NCBI RefSeq assembly: GCF_024700075.1
Contig: NZ_JAJONE010000001.1
Span: forward strand, 3,991,001-4,055,000
DNA from: Hymenobacter sp. J193
GTDB lineage: Bacteria > Bacteroidota > Bacteroidia > Cytophagales > Hymenobacteraceae
Direction of reading: 5' to 3'
Length of the DNA: 64,000 bases
Part shown: piece after piece, positions 16,054-23,726 of the stretch
Layout: every line of letters starts with the position of its first letter
Numbering within the stretch: position 1 is the first letter of the stretch
Program-made: the position numbers and the translations under genes
The notes under the pieces: model-generated
What the model was told of the DNA's origin: nothing
What the model saw: only the letters and a program-made list of their open reading frames with translations
Database searches by the model: none

Positions 16054-16703
16054 ACTGCTCAGCAGCCTTTCTGGCTTTCAGCGCCGTTGGCTCAACCAGG
16101 GCGCCAGCTAGAGGCGGGAATAGTGCAGCTGCGGCAAGTAACAGTAAAGTCCTGACTTGATGCAAAGTAGGCGAGAGTGTAATAGTGCCATTCGGTATTG
16201 TGCCAGGCGGGTGGCAGCCTATTTGGTGCGTAATGCCAGGTTGATAATTGGGGTGATATTCAGAAGGTTGATTCTAAAACGGCTTTAGGAAAATTTGGTG
16301 TGGGCATTGCCATGCCAGTTGCCTGCTGCAGGCGCTGGTTTGGCCCGCAGACTTCGTGAGTAGCTACCAGTATATTACCCGGCAGGCCAACCCACTTCAA
16401 AACCAACTTCAGGCCAATAGCTTGATTCTATCCAGCTTAACTAGGCCACCTCAGAAGCCCACAGCGCGGCGCGGAAAATAGGATGCCTGAACTGGCAGCA
16501 CTAGCCTCAGTTCCTGGATATTATTCGGCCTTGAATACGGCAAGCTGCACTGGTGCGCGAGCCTGAAAAGCGCAAAATCAGCAGGTAACCAGCCTGTCTG
16601 CCGCGCTCAGCTTAAGCTGGGCTTGCAAAAGCGGCAAGCTCGACCTAACACATTGACAATCCCATTCGTAAGCAGAAGCTCACTATTTAATTCTCTTCTT
16701 ACA
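16054..16703. other. 650-bp region without a recognisable gene
   Basis: No frame on either strand gives a convincing protein, and GC is lower and codon pattern absent compared with the flanks. It may be decayed coding DNA or a long regulatory leader for the DUF2383 gene. FNR-like half-sites (TTGAC at about 16654, TTGAT in 16220-16275) occur without complete dyads. Confidence 0.4.
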
Positions 16704-17393
16704 ATGGCACAGCATACTTCCCCCACTACCTCCCAGCCCGACAACGGCCTGCTTGATCAGGCGCAGAATTGGTTTCGTCAGGGCAGCCTGGGCCAAACGC
16801 TTGGTCAGGTGCCCTCTTCCCTGAAAAACGCCGGCACTAAAGGCGTAGCCAGTTTCAACAAGCTTAGTACCACTCAAAAAGTAGTGGGTGGCGCCCTGCT
16901 GGCCCTCGGCGTAGGCTATCTGGCTACCCGCAAATCAAGCAGCGGACCTAAAAAAGCCGGCCCGGCCACCACGCTGCAGGAGCTGTTGCTCTTCGTGAAC
17001 GACCGGATTGCGGGCTACGAGCGGGCCGTGGCCGAAAGCCAGGACGCCGAGCTGCGCGGCTACTACAAGCAGCTGGTAAGCCAAAGCCAGCAGTTTGCCA
17101 CCGACCTGAACTCGCACCTGGCCCGCGTAGGCGGTCAGCGCGAAGACGAAACTACGCTTAAAGGCAAGGTGTACCGCGCCTGGATGGATGCCAAGGCCGC
17201 CGTCACCGGCAACGACGAAAAAGCCATTCTGGGCTCCAACGTGTACGGCGAAGAGTGGGCGCTGAAAGCCTACGAAGATGCTCTGCGCGACCAGACGCTC
17301 AATGGTCCCGTCCGGCAGGCTATCCAGCGCCAGTACTTCCTGTCGCAGAAAACGTACAAGCACCTGAAGAGTCTGGAGAAAAAGCAGCAATAG
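16704..17393 (+). CDS. DUF2383/PA2169-type four-helix-bundle protein with N-terminal membrane span
   Basis: 229 residues from the ATG at 16704. The N-terminal ~60 residues are polar and precede one hydrophobic segment (VVGGALLALGVGYLATRK). Residues ~85-225 form a ferritin-like four-helix bundle of the PA2169/DUF2383 type (LQELLLFVNDRIAGYERAV, LRGYYKQLVSQSQQFATDL, YGEEWALKAYEDAL, QRQYFLSQKTYKHLKSLE). The family is linked to stress responses and its chemistry is not settled. The membrane segment in front of the bundle is an additional feature. Last gene of the stress island, closed by a bidirectional terminator. Confidence 0.8.
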   Translation: MAQHTSPTTSQPDNGLLDQAQNWFRQGSLGQTLGQVPSSLKNAGTKGVASFNKLSTTQKVVGGALLALGVGYLATRKSSSGPKKAGPATTLQELLLFVNDRIAGYERAVAESQDAELRGYYKQLVSQSQQFATDLNSHLARVGGQREDETTLKGKVYRAWMDAKAAVTGNDEKAILGSNVYGEEWALKAYEDALRDQTLNGPVRQAIQRQYFLSQKTYKHLKSLEKKQQ

Positions 17394-17420
17394 CCCTGCG
17401 AAAATCAGTTGATCAGCAAC

Positions 17421-17459
17421 AAAAAAGCCCTGCCGTTCTCGTAACGGCAGGGCTTTTTT
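17421..17459. terminator. Bidirectional terminator
   Basis: Perfect 17-bp arms AAAAAAGCCCTGCCGTT / AACGGCAGGGCTTTTTT with a CTCGT loop, between the convergent ends of the DUF2383 gene and the molybdopterin subunit gene. A/T tracts at both ends allow use on both strands. Confidence 0.9.
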
Positions 17460-17462
17460 AGC

Positions 17463-19700
17463 TTAAATCAGCTTATCGGGCGTTATGGGCAGCTCCCGGA
17501 TGCGCTTGCCGGTGGCGTTGAACACAGCGTTGGCAATGGCCGGAGCCACCCCGATGATGGCAATTTCGCCGATACCCTTGGTGCCCAGGGCGTTTACGTG
17601 CGGGTCGGGCTGGTTCACGAAGAGTACGTCCACAGCCGGAGAGTCGGCCTGCACCGGCACGTGGTAGTCGGCCAGGTCCTTGGTCACGTAGCGGCCGAAC
17701 CGGTCGTCCATCACGGCCGCTTCCATCAGCGCCATGCCGATGCCGCCGACGGCGCCACCTTTCATCTGGTTGCCCGCCGTTTTCTGATTCACGATAGTGC
17801 CCGCGTCAGCGCAGGAAACCAACTTGCTCACGCGCACTTCGCCGGTGAGCGGATTCACCCGCACCTCCGCAAAATGCACCGAGAACGAGTACATCGAATA
17901 CTTCTGGCTGTTTTCCCCGTTGGGCTTCGACTCCACCGTGACAAATCCGCCATCCACCTGCTTGAGCAAGTCAGCGTAGCTGGTGCGGGCACCGGGGTTC
18001 CCGTTCAGCGTCAGGTAAGTATCGGCGAAAACAACATCTTCTTTCCTGGCTGAGGCAAAGGCGGCGTTGCTGGCGCCTGCCATCGTGCGGAGCTTCTCTT
18101 TTAAGGCCATGCAAGCCTCCTGCACGGCGGGACCTACGGTGTTTACGATGGCTGAGCCGCCCTGCGTGGGTGCCGACGCAAACTGCGAGTTTCCCCACTC
18201 AAACCGGATTTTATCGGGCGACAAACCCAATGCGTCGGCCGCAATCTGGGTCATGGCCGTGCCGGTGCCGGGGCCGATGTCCGTCACAGCGCTTTGCAGC
18301 ACCACGGTGCCGTTGGGCAACAGCCGCACATTAGCTTTCGATGAGCCCCGGTGCGCCCCAAACGTACCCACGCCCATCCCATAGCCCACCAGCCACTCGC
18401 CGTCGCGCAGGCTGCCGGGCTTCAGCTGGCGCTTGTTCCAGCCGATGCGCTCGGCCCCCATCTGGTAGCATTCCTTCAGAAACTTGCTCGACCAGGGCTT
18501 GCCATTTTCGGGGTCCTTGTCGGTATAGTTGCGCAAGCGGAATTCCAACGGGTCGAGGTTCAGCAAATGAGCCATTTCGTCCATGGCCGACTCCAGGGCG
18601 AAGGCGCCGGTAGCCTCGCCCGGACCGCGCATCCAGATGGGCGTGCTCACGTCGAGGGCTGCCAGGCGGTAGCGCGTGTTCACGTTGGGCGACTCGTACA
18701 TCATGCGCGTCTGCTGTACCGTCGACTCCGTAAATTCCTCGTAGCTGGAGGTTTGGCCTGTAGCTTCGTGGGTGATGGCCGTGATTTTGCCGTCGGCCGA
18801 GGCACTCATCCCGATTTTCTGCCAGGTGTGTGGCCGGTAGCCCACCATGGTGGTCATCTGCTCGCGGGTAAGCACCAGCTTCACGGGCCGGTTTACTTTT
18901 TTAGCCGCAATAATAGCAGCCGACTCGTGCGGCCAGCTGTGCAGGGCGTTGCCGAATGCTCCGCCCACAAACGTGGCAATAACCTTCACGTTTTCTTCGG
19001 GCAAATTCCATTCCTTAGCAAAGTCGCGGCGGGTAGCCAGGGTGCCCTGGGTCTTGTCGTAGAGCGTCAGGCGGTCAGGCGCCTCCCAATGAGCTATTAT
19101 GGACTGCAGCTCCATCGGGTGGTGCACTTCGGTCGGGATGATGTACTCGGCTTCAAGCCGACGAGTGCCGGTTTTATAGGCATCGGCGGTGCCGCGCACG
19201 TAGTCAGCCACCGGGGATTTGGGGTTTTTCTTGGCCTGGGTGGGCACAAAGGCCTGCTTCGCGCCTGCGGCCATGTCGGTTTCGTGCTTTTCCGCTGCGT
19301 ACTCCGCCTTCACCAGCCTTGCTGCGAAGCGGGCGCGCTCCAGCGTATCGGCCACCACCACGGCAATGGGCTGGTCGTTGAAGCGCACCTTTTCGTCGTT
19401 AAACACCTTCAGCCGACCACCCACGGTTTGCGGCTGCGAGGGGTCTTTGCCCGTGGGCGTGAAGCCCGGCACCTTGGGCGAGTTGAAGTGGGTGATGACG
19501 GCCAGCACGCCGGGAGCCTTTTCCGCCGCCCGGGCATCGATGCTTTTGATGCGGCCCTTGGCGATGGTGCTGCCCACCAGCACGGCATAGCTCATACCTG
19601 GCAGCTCGTACTCAGCCGAGTAGGTAGCCGCACCCGTTACTTTCAGGTGGCCGTCCACCCGGTTCAGCGTGCCGCCAATATGCTTGTCTTGTGGTTTCAT
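17463..19700 (-). CDS. paoC: Molybdopterin-binding subunit of a xanthine dehydrogenase-family aldehyde oxidoreductase
   Basis: 745 residues, the catalytic subunit. It shows the small alpha/beta hammerhead start (GTLNRVDGHLKVTGAATYSA), the MPT-binding blocks VGGAFGNALHSWPHE and IWMRGPGEATGAFALESAMDE, and the catalytic Glu in TKGIGEIAIIGVAPAIANAV near the C terminus. The ending RIRELPITPDKL resembles E. coli PaoC. No signal peptide; export would be by hitch-hiking with the Tat-tagged Fe-S subunit. Expected reaction: oxidation of aldehydes to carboxylic acids in the periplasm. It is the last gene of a three-gene unit, separated from the FAD gene by 106 bp that contain a GTAGAGACGC repeat. The symbol is by similarity of the layout. 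Confidence 0.9.
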   Translation of the reverse strand: MKPQDKHIGGTLNRVDGHLKVTGAATYSAEYELPGMSYAVLVGSTIAKGRIKSIDARAAEKAPGVLAVITHFNSPKVPGFTPTGKDPSQPQTVGGRLKVFNDEKVRFNDQPIAVVVADTLERARFAARLVKAEYAAEKHETDMAAGAKQAFVPTQAKKNPKSPVADYVRGTADAYKTGTRRLEAEYIIPTEVHHPMELQSIIAHWEAPDRLTLYDKTQGTLATRRDFAKEWNLPEENVKVIATFVGGAFGNALHSWPHESAAIIAAKKVNRPVKLVLTREQMTTMVGYRPHTWQKIGMSASADGKITAITHEATGQTSSYEEFTESTVQQTRMMYESPNVNTRYRLAALDVSTPIWMRGPGEATGAFALESAMDEMAHLLNLDPLEFRLRNYTDKDPENGKPWSSKFLKECYQMGAERIGWNKRQLKPGSLRDGEWLVGYGMGVGTFGAHRGSSKANVRLLPNGTVVLQSAVTDIGPGTGTAMTQIAADALGLSPDKIRFEWGNSQFASAPTQGGSAIVNTVGPAVQEACMALKEKLRTMAGASNAAFASARKEDVVFADTYLTLNGNPGARTSYADLLKQVDGGFVTVESKPNGENSQKYSMYSFSVHFAEVRVNPLTGEVRVSKLVSCADAGTIVNQKTAGNQMKGGAVGGIGMALMEAAVMDDRFGRYVTKDLADYHVPVQADSPAVDVLFVNQPDPHVNALGTKGIGEIAIIGVAPAIANAVFNATGKRIRELPITPDKLI

Positions 19701-19711
19701 ATAGGAAAGGC

Positions 19712-19800
19712 TGTAGAGACGCGTATTCGCGTCTGCTGCTCCGCGCCATTAGGGGTTATAGTATCCGTTTTCTTCAGCGCCGAGACGCGAATACACGCCT
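19712..19800. repeat. GTAGAGACGC-family inverted repeat inside an operon
   Basis: GTAGAGACGCGTATTCGCGT at 19712 contains the palindrome AGACGCG-TATT-CGCGTCT. A second copy AGACGCGAATACACGCCT ends at 19800 in inverted orientation. It fills the gap between the FAD and molybdopterin subunit genes. The same family forms a perfect 22-bp inverted repeat at 56261-56335. Confidence 0.7.
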
Positions 19801-19806
19801 TCAATA

Positions 19807-20787
19807 TCAGGCAGCAGCCGCGTTTCTCAGGGCCTGAATCAGCGTATTCGGGGCCAGCTTCAGCTTGTATTCGTTGTGCTTGAAGGCCTTGGCCCCCTGC
19901 ATGGCCACCGCCGCAGCCTGCCGGAAGGTTTCTTCCGTGGCCGGTTTGCCCACCAAAAACTGCTCCGCCGTCTGCAAGCGCCAGGGCTTGTGTGCTACGC
20001 CACCAAAGGCCAGCCGCGCTGCTTTGATGGTGTTGCCATCCAGATCCAGCGCCACCGCCGCCGACACCAGCGCGAAGGCGTAGCTGGCCCGCTCGCGTAC
20101 CTTGTAGTAGCTCACATGCTTGGTGAAAGGCCCGTCGGGCACTTCCACGGCGGTGATTAGCTCGCCTGGTTCCAGGGTCGTGTCCTTTTCGGGCGTGTCG
20201 CCGGGCAAGCGGTGCAGGTCTGCGAAAGGTAGGCGCCGGTCGCCTTTAGGGCCACTCACGAGCACGGTGGCATCCAGGGCTACCAGGGCCACGCTCATAT
20301 CGGAGGGGTGCACCGCGATACACTTGTCGGAAAAGCCAAAGATGGCGTGCATGCGGTTGATGCCTTCCAGGGCACCGCAGCCGGAGCCGGGCTCGCGCTT
20401 GTTGCAGGGCAGGGCCGTGTCGTAGAAGTAGGGGCAGCGGGTGCGCTGGAGCATGTTGCCGCCGGTGGTAGCCATGTTTCGCAGCTGAGCCGAAGCCCCG
20501 GCATTGATGGCCTGCGCCAGCAGCGGCTGCCGCTCGCGCACCTGCCGGTCGTCGGCCACGGCCGAGTTCAGGGCCAGGGCACCGATGCGCAGGCCACCGT
20601 TTTCGTGCTCGATCTTGATCAGGGGCAGGCGGTTGATGTCAACCAGCTTTTGCGGGGCCATTACGCCACGCTTCATCAGATCAACCAGGTTGGTGCCGCC
20701 GGCAATAAACCGGGCGTTGGCATCCTTGGCCACGGCCTCAATGGCGGCCTGCTGCTTGCTAGGGCGGATGTATTGGAACTGGTTCAT
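19807..20787 (-). CDS. paoB: FAD-binding subunit with a 4Fe-4S insertion (PaoB-like)
   Basis: 326 residues. The FAD_binding_5 start (RPSKQQAAIEAVAKDANARF, then IAGGTNLVDLMKRGVM) gives the pyrophosphate-binding loop. A Cys-rich insertion (TRCPYFYD, LPCNKREPGSGCGALEG, DKCIAVHPSDM) supplies four cysteines like the [4Fe-4S] site of E. coli PaoB, which ordinary xanthine dehydrogenase FAD subunits lack. The C-terminal CO_deh_flav domain follows. It carries electrons from the molybdenum and 2Fe-2S centres. It overlaps the Fe-S subunit gene by 4 bp, so the two are translationally coupled. Confidence 0.92.
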   Translation of the reverse strand: MNQFQYIRPSKQQAAIEAVAKDANARFIAGGTNLVDLMKRGVMAPQKLVDINRLPLIKIEHENGGLRIGALALNSAVADDRQVRERQPLLAQAINAGASAQLRNMATTGGNMLQRTRCPYFYDTALPCNKREPGSGCGALEGINRMHAIFGFSDKCIAVHPSDMSVALVALDATVLVSGPKGDRRLPFADLHRLPGDTPEKDTTLEPGELITAVEVPDGPFTKHVSYYKVRERASYAFALVSAAVALDLDGNTIKAARLAFGGVAHKPWRLQTAEQFLVGKPATEETFRQAAAVAMQGAKAFKHNEYKLKLAPNTLIQALRNAAAA

Positions 20788-21410
20788 ACTTTTTGCCCGC
20801 CGTTTTTCACTTCCTGAATGGCCGCCACAATGTTGGTGTAGGCCCCGCAGCGACAGATATTGCCGCTCATATACTCCCGGATTTCAGCCTCCGAATCGGC
20901 GTGGCCTTCGCGCACGCAGGCCACGGCGCTCATTATCTGTCCGGGGGTACAGTAGCCGCACTGGAAGCCGTCGTGCTTTACAAACGCAGCTTGCATAGGG
21001 TGCAGCTTGTCGCCGTCAGCCAGCCCTTCAATAGTGGTGATTTTCTTGCCGTCGTGCATCACCGCAAAGCTCAGGCAGGAGTTCACGCGCTGGCCATCCA
21101 TATGCACGGTGCAGGCGCCGCACTGGCCATAGTCGCAGCCTTTTTTGGTGCCAGTGAGATGAAGCTGCTCACGCAGTAGGTCGAGCAGCGTGGTGCGGGG
21201 CTCCACATCCAACTTATACTTCTTGCCGTTGATTTCAAGCTTGAGCGGGACTTTCTCAAAGGCGGAGGCCACTCGCTCATCGAGGTTTTGGGCTGCGGCT
21301 TCAACCACGGGGCCCGGCACCAATGCCAGAGCCGTAAGCAGCGACGACTGCTTCAGGAAGTTGCGGCGCGCCTCGTCGTGATTGGCCGGCAGGTCGGGTT
21401 CAGTATTCAT
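20784..21410 (-). CDS. paoA: Tat-exported 2Fe-2S subunit of the aldehyde oxidoreductase
   Basis: 208 residues. A twin-arginine signal (EARRNFLKQSSLLTALALV) directs the folded complex through Tat. The N-terminal plant-ferredoxin-type cluster ligands are in GCDYGQCGACTVHMDG and NSCLSF. The second cluster ligands are in FQCGYCTPGQIMSAVA and SGNICRCGAYTNI. Only this subunit has an export signal, as in PaoABC. It is the first gene of the unit and overlaps the FAD gene by 4 bp. Confidence 0.93.
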   Translation of the reverse strand: MNTEPDLPANHDEARRNFLKQSSLLTALALVPGPVVEAAAQNLDERVASAFEKVPLKLEINGKKYKLDVEPRTTLLDLLREQLHLTGTKKGCDYGQCGACTVHMDGQRVNSCLSFAVMHDGKKITTIEGLADGDKLHPMQAAFVKHDGFQCGYCTPGQIMSAVACVREGHADSEAEIREYMSGNICRCGAYTNIVAAIQEVKNGGQKV

Positions 21411-21570
21411 AGTAAGCAGGAAGCTAAAGGGTCGAACAGCTGGCGGAGGGCCTGCGCTTTGGGCATACGCAGTAGCAGGCTTGCCTGTTGACCGAAAAGC
21501 AAGGATATAAAATGCATAAAATACTATCTACTGCAGCCTCGGATACGTGAAATGCCCATTCTTAAAGGCG

Positions 21571-21620
21571 CACAAGCCAAGGCCCCCGGTTTCAGCTGAA
21601 ACCGGGGGCCTTGGCTTGTG
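21571..21620. terminator. Perfect 50-bp palindrome, hairpin 1
   Basis: Arms of 25 bp with no unpaired loop (centre CAG/CTG at 21595/21596), containing GGCCCCCGG/CCGGGGGCC. It lies past the stop of the small secreted protein on the minus strand, with a second hairpin between them. No strong T-run. Confidence 0.6.
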
Positions 21621-21657
21621 ATGCCGGTGCTGTTACTTAAGCAACACCGGCATCACA
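21617..21657 (-). terminator. Second hairpin abutting the 50-bp palindrome
   Basis: TGTGATGCCGGTG / CACCGGCATCACA arms around a 15-base loop, overlapping the first palindrome by 4 bases and 14 bp after the stop of the gene at 21671. Confidence 0.55.
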
Positions 21658-21670
21658 GTTTGTAAGCTGT

Positions 21671-22009
21671 TTATTCGGCCAGCGCGATAAAACGCTGCTG
21701 CAAGCCGGTAGGGGCAGTTTTCTCCCATTGCTCCAGGCGGGCCAGCTGCATGGGGGAGAGGCTGTCGTGGAACTGCTTCTGCAGGGCCGTCAGTGACTCA
21801 CCTTTAGGTGTTTCCAGGGTCCGGCGCAGGATTTGTGCCTGGTGAGGCTGTAGCTGCAGCGCATTGGACAGGCTACGAACCAGTTCTGCGGGCGTTACGT
21901 CGGTAGTGACTGGTGCCGCAGTTTTGGTGGGCGCTTCCTGGGCAAAGGCTGAGGAGCTACCGCAGATAAGTGAAAAACCCAGCAGCAAGCGGAAAGCAGA
22001 AGATTTCAT
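21671..22009 (-). CDS. Small exported helical protein
   Basis: 112 residues with a signal peptide (MKSSAFRLLLGFSLICGSSS, cleavage near AFA-QE). The mature part has helices ELVRSLSNALQLQPHQAQIL and LTALQKQFHDSLSPMQLARL. The pattern of 'L-L-P-Q' helices recalls Spy/CpxP-like periplasmic proteins, but the LTxxQ signature is not clear, so the family is not assigned. Monocistronic. Confidence 0.6.
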   Translation of the reverse strand: MKSSAFRLLLGFSLICGSSSAFAQEAPTKTAAPVTTDVTPAELVRSLSNALQLQPHQAQILRRTLETPKGESLTALQKQFHDSLSPMQLARLEQWEKTAPTGLQQRFIALAE

Positions 22010-22184
22010 AGGTGTGTAGTGAAAGTGCGTGTTGGTGAAGTGTGTGAGGTAAATATGGGTGTTGTTTGGCCGATAGACGAATACAATAGGTTAACCCCGC
22101 TATTCAGGCGACCAATACCTTAACTAACCCGATGAATATTGAACGTGAAGTATATTCAATGCAGAAAGCCTGGTAAAACTACGT

Positions 22185-22245
22185 AGCCCAGTACCAAGCA
22201 AAACGCCTTTCCATACCGGAAAGGCGTTTTGCTTGGTACTGGGCT
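22185..22245. terminator. Long perfect hairpin after the degenerate subtilase gene
   Basis: 28-bp perfect arms (AGCCCAGTACCAAGC... at 22185-22212 and its complement at 22218-22245) around ATACC, 15 bp beyond the stop codon. T-rich stretches are inside the stem, not after it. Confidence 0.75.
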
Positions 22246-22259
22246 CAGCTAAAGAAGAA

Positions 22260-23324
22260 CTATTGCCGCTGAGGAGCCGAAGCGTTGAGCATGGCCAGAT
22301 CTGTTTGCGGAGTAATGGCCACCACGTTGGGCAGATCAGCAGGAATGTGTACCAACCGCTTGTTGCCGTTGGCTGTCATATGCCTGGCCGGAGCCGTAAC
22401 GGCCACTCCACGCTGGCTGGCGTAGTTCATGACCTTGCTGATAGCCACCAGCAGCGTCTGAATTTCCTGCGGATCGTTCACCCAGGTATCATCCGAAAGG
22501 TCGTTGGGCGTGCCGTGGTCGTCGCGGTACTTGCTGTGGCTGGGAACGGCCGTAGCCAGATCCAGGCTCACGATGTTGGCACGTTGCGTGGTAGCGAAGT
22601 ACAGGCCCTGCAGCATCCAGCCCAACGAGCCGGTTCCTTCGTCGCCCAGCACTTTCACCATCAGCACCCGCGCCTCGGGCGAGGTAGCGGCCACCTGCCG
22701 TACAGGAACTGCCTGAACGTCTTCGCCCGGTACAAAAGACGTAACACCTACAACACGGTTTTTGAAGGCCGGCATGAGATGGTTGCCCCGGCCCAGCATT
22801 GCCACCAGGGTACTTTGTCCCTTGTTCTGGGAAGCCTGCTCGTCTGCGGAGCTTGTGTTTTTAATAGTCTGCGCCCAAGGCATCAAGCTATGAGCATCGG
22901 CAGAAGACTGCGCTGCGGTATAGGCCGCACCGGCGCGCGTCGCTTGTGGTTTAGGAGCCTGGTAGCTGAAGTCATGAATAACAGCCCTGATGCCGGACAT
23001 GCGGCTGGCTTTGGCCTGAAACTCGGGGTCATCGGAGGTAGCCAGGGCCAGCCCAACTTCAGGCAGAGTGCCCGTGATGGTACCATTGGCCAACCAGGCT
23101 TGCTCAAGCAAATTAGCGGGCAGCTGGTCGGTGTGGGAAAGCAGCAGATACTGATGCTGCAATCGGGTAACGGGTTCCAGGCTGGGAGCCTGCGCGACCT
23201 GGGTGACGGAGCGGCTTTGCTTCGTTGCGTTAGTTAACGAGTCTTCCGATGAGCAGCTGCCCAACAGCACTAATCCAAAGCCCAGTATCGAGAAATTGCG
23301 AAAGCAGAAAGCAGAGGTAAGCAT
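22260..23324 (-). CDS. Catalytically dead paralogue of the neighbouring subtilase lipoprotein
   Basis: 354 residues with a lipoprotein signal (lipobox LLGSC) and clear collinear similarity to the peptidase at 23727-25241: DQLPANLLEQAWLANGTITG, SRMSGIRAVIHDFSYQAP, ARVLMVKVLGDEGTGSLGWM, KYRDDHGTPNDLSDDTWVN. The catalytic Asp block VLDGGFDL is replaced by MLGRGNHLMP, the His block HGSHTAGT is deleted, and the protein ends before the Ser block. It therefore cannot be a protease. The frame is intact, so it may be a maintained pseudo-enzyme (inhibitor or decoy) rather than debris. Tandem duplication is the likely origin. Confidence 0.8.
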   Translation of the reverse strand: MLTSAFCFRNFSILGFGLVLLGSCSSEDSLTNATKQSRSVTQVAQAPSLEPVTRLQHQYLLLSHTDQLPANLLEQAWLANGTITGTLPEVGLALATSDDPEFQAKASRMSGIRAVIHDFSYQAPKPQATRAGAAYTAAQSSADAHSLMPWAQTIKNTSSADEQASQNKGQSTLVAMLGRGNHLMPAFKNRVVGVTSFVPGEDVQAVPVRQVAATSPEARVLMVKVLGDEGTGSLGWMLQGLYFATTQRANIVSLDLATAVPSHSKYRDDHGTPNDLSDDTWVNDPQEIQTLLVAISKVMNYASQRGVAVTAPARHMTANGNKRLVHIPADLPNVVAITPQTDLAMLNASAPQRQ

Positions 23325-23726
23325 AGCGGTGGGGGTTAAGTGCAGTACTAAATAATAATAAAATATTTCAATAAAAAAGTAAAGTGCAAAAAAGATGAAA
23401 TTATGTACATAATATAGCTTTCTGATTATGAAAGGATAATTTGCTGGAAATGAATTGACTGATGTTCTAGTTTTAACAGTGCTGGTCGATTGTGCAATCG
23501 ATTACGGCGATGAGCGCGTAGTTCTGCAAAATGCTATTGGCTGCCGGCCCCGGCTATTCGGGCACTAATTCCAGGTTTAGCCAAAACATACTGCCATTGC
23601 GCACAACCCGGTTAACGAAGTAATGCAGGCCATATATCCGCTAGTAGCTGCTTATAGGCTCGCTGATAACATGCAAACGGCCCGCTTCCAGAGTTGGAAG
23701 CGGGCCGTTTGCCAAGTAAATACTGC
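23325..23726. other. AT-rich intergenic region between subtilase paralogues
   Basis: 400 bp without a gene. The 23340-23460 part is very AT-rich and probably holds the promoter of the dead paralogue. A small palindrome TCGATTG-TG-CAATCGA lies at 23486-23501. Confidence 0.5.
23673..23712. terminator. Terminator of the active subtilase lipoprotein gene
   Basis: Perfect 18-bp arms GCAAACGGCCCGCTTCCA / TGGAAGCGGGCCGTTTGC with loop GAGT, just past the stop codon at 23727. Confidence 0.8.

Noticed and set aside
18351..19883. 510-residue frame opposite the molybdopterin subunit gene
   Set aside because: Shadow of a strongly conserved enzyme; runs through the intergenic repeat.
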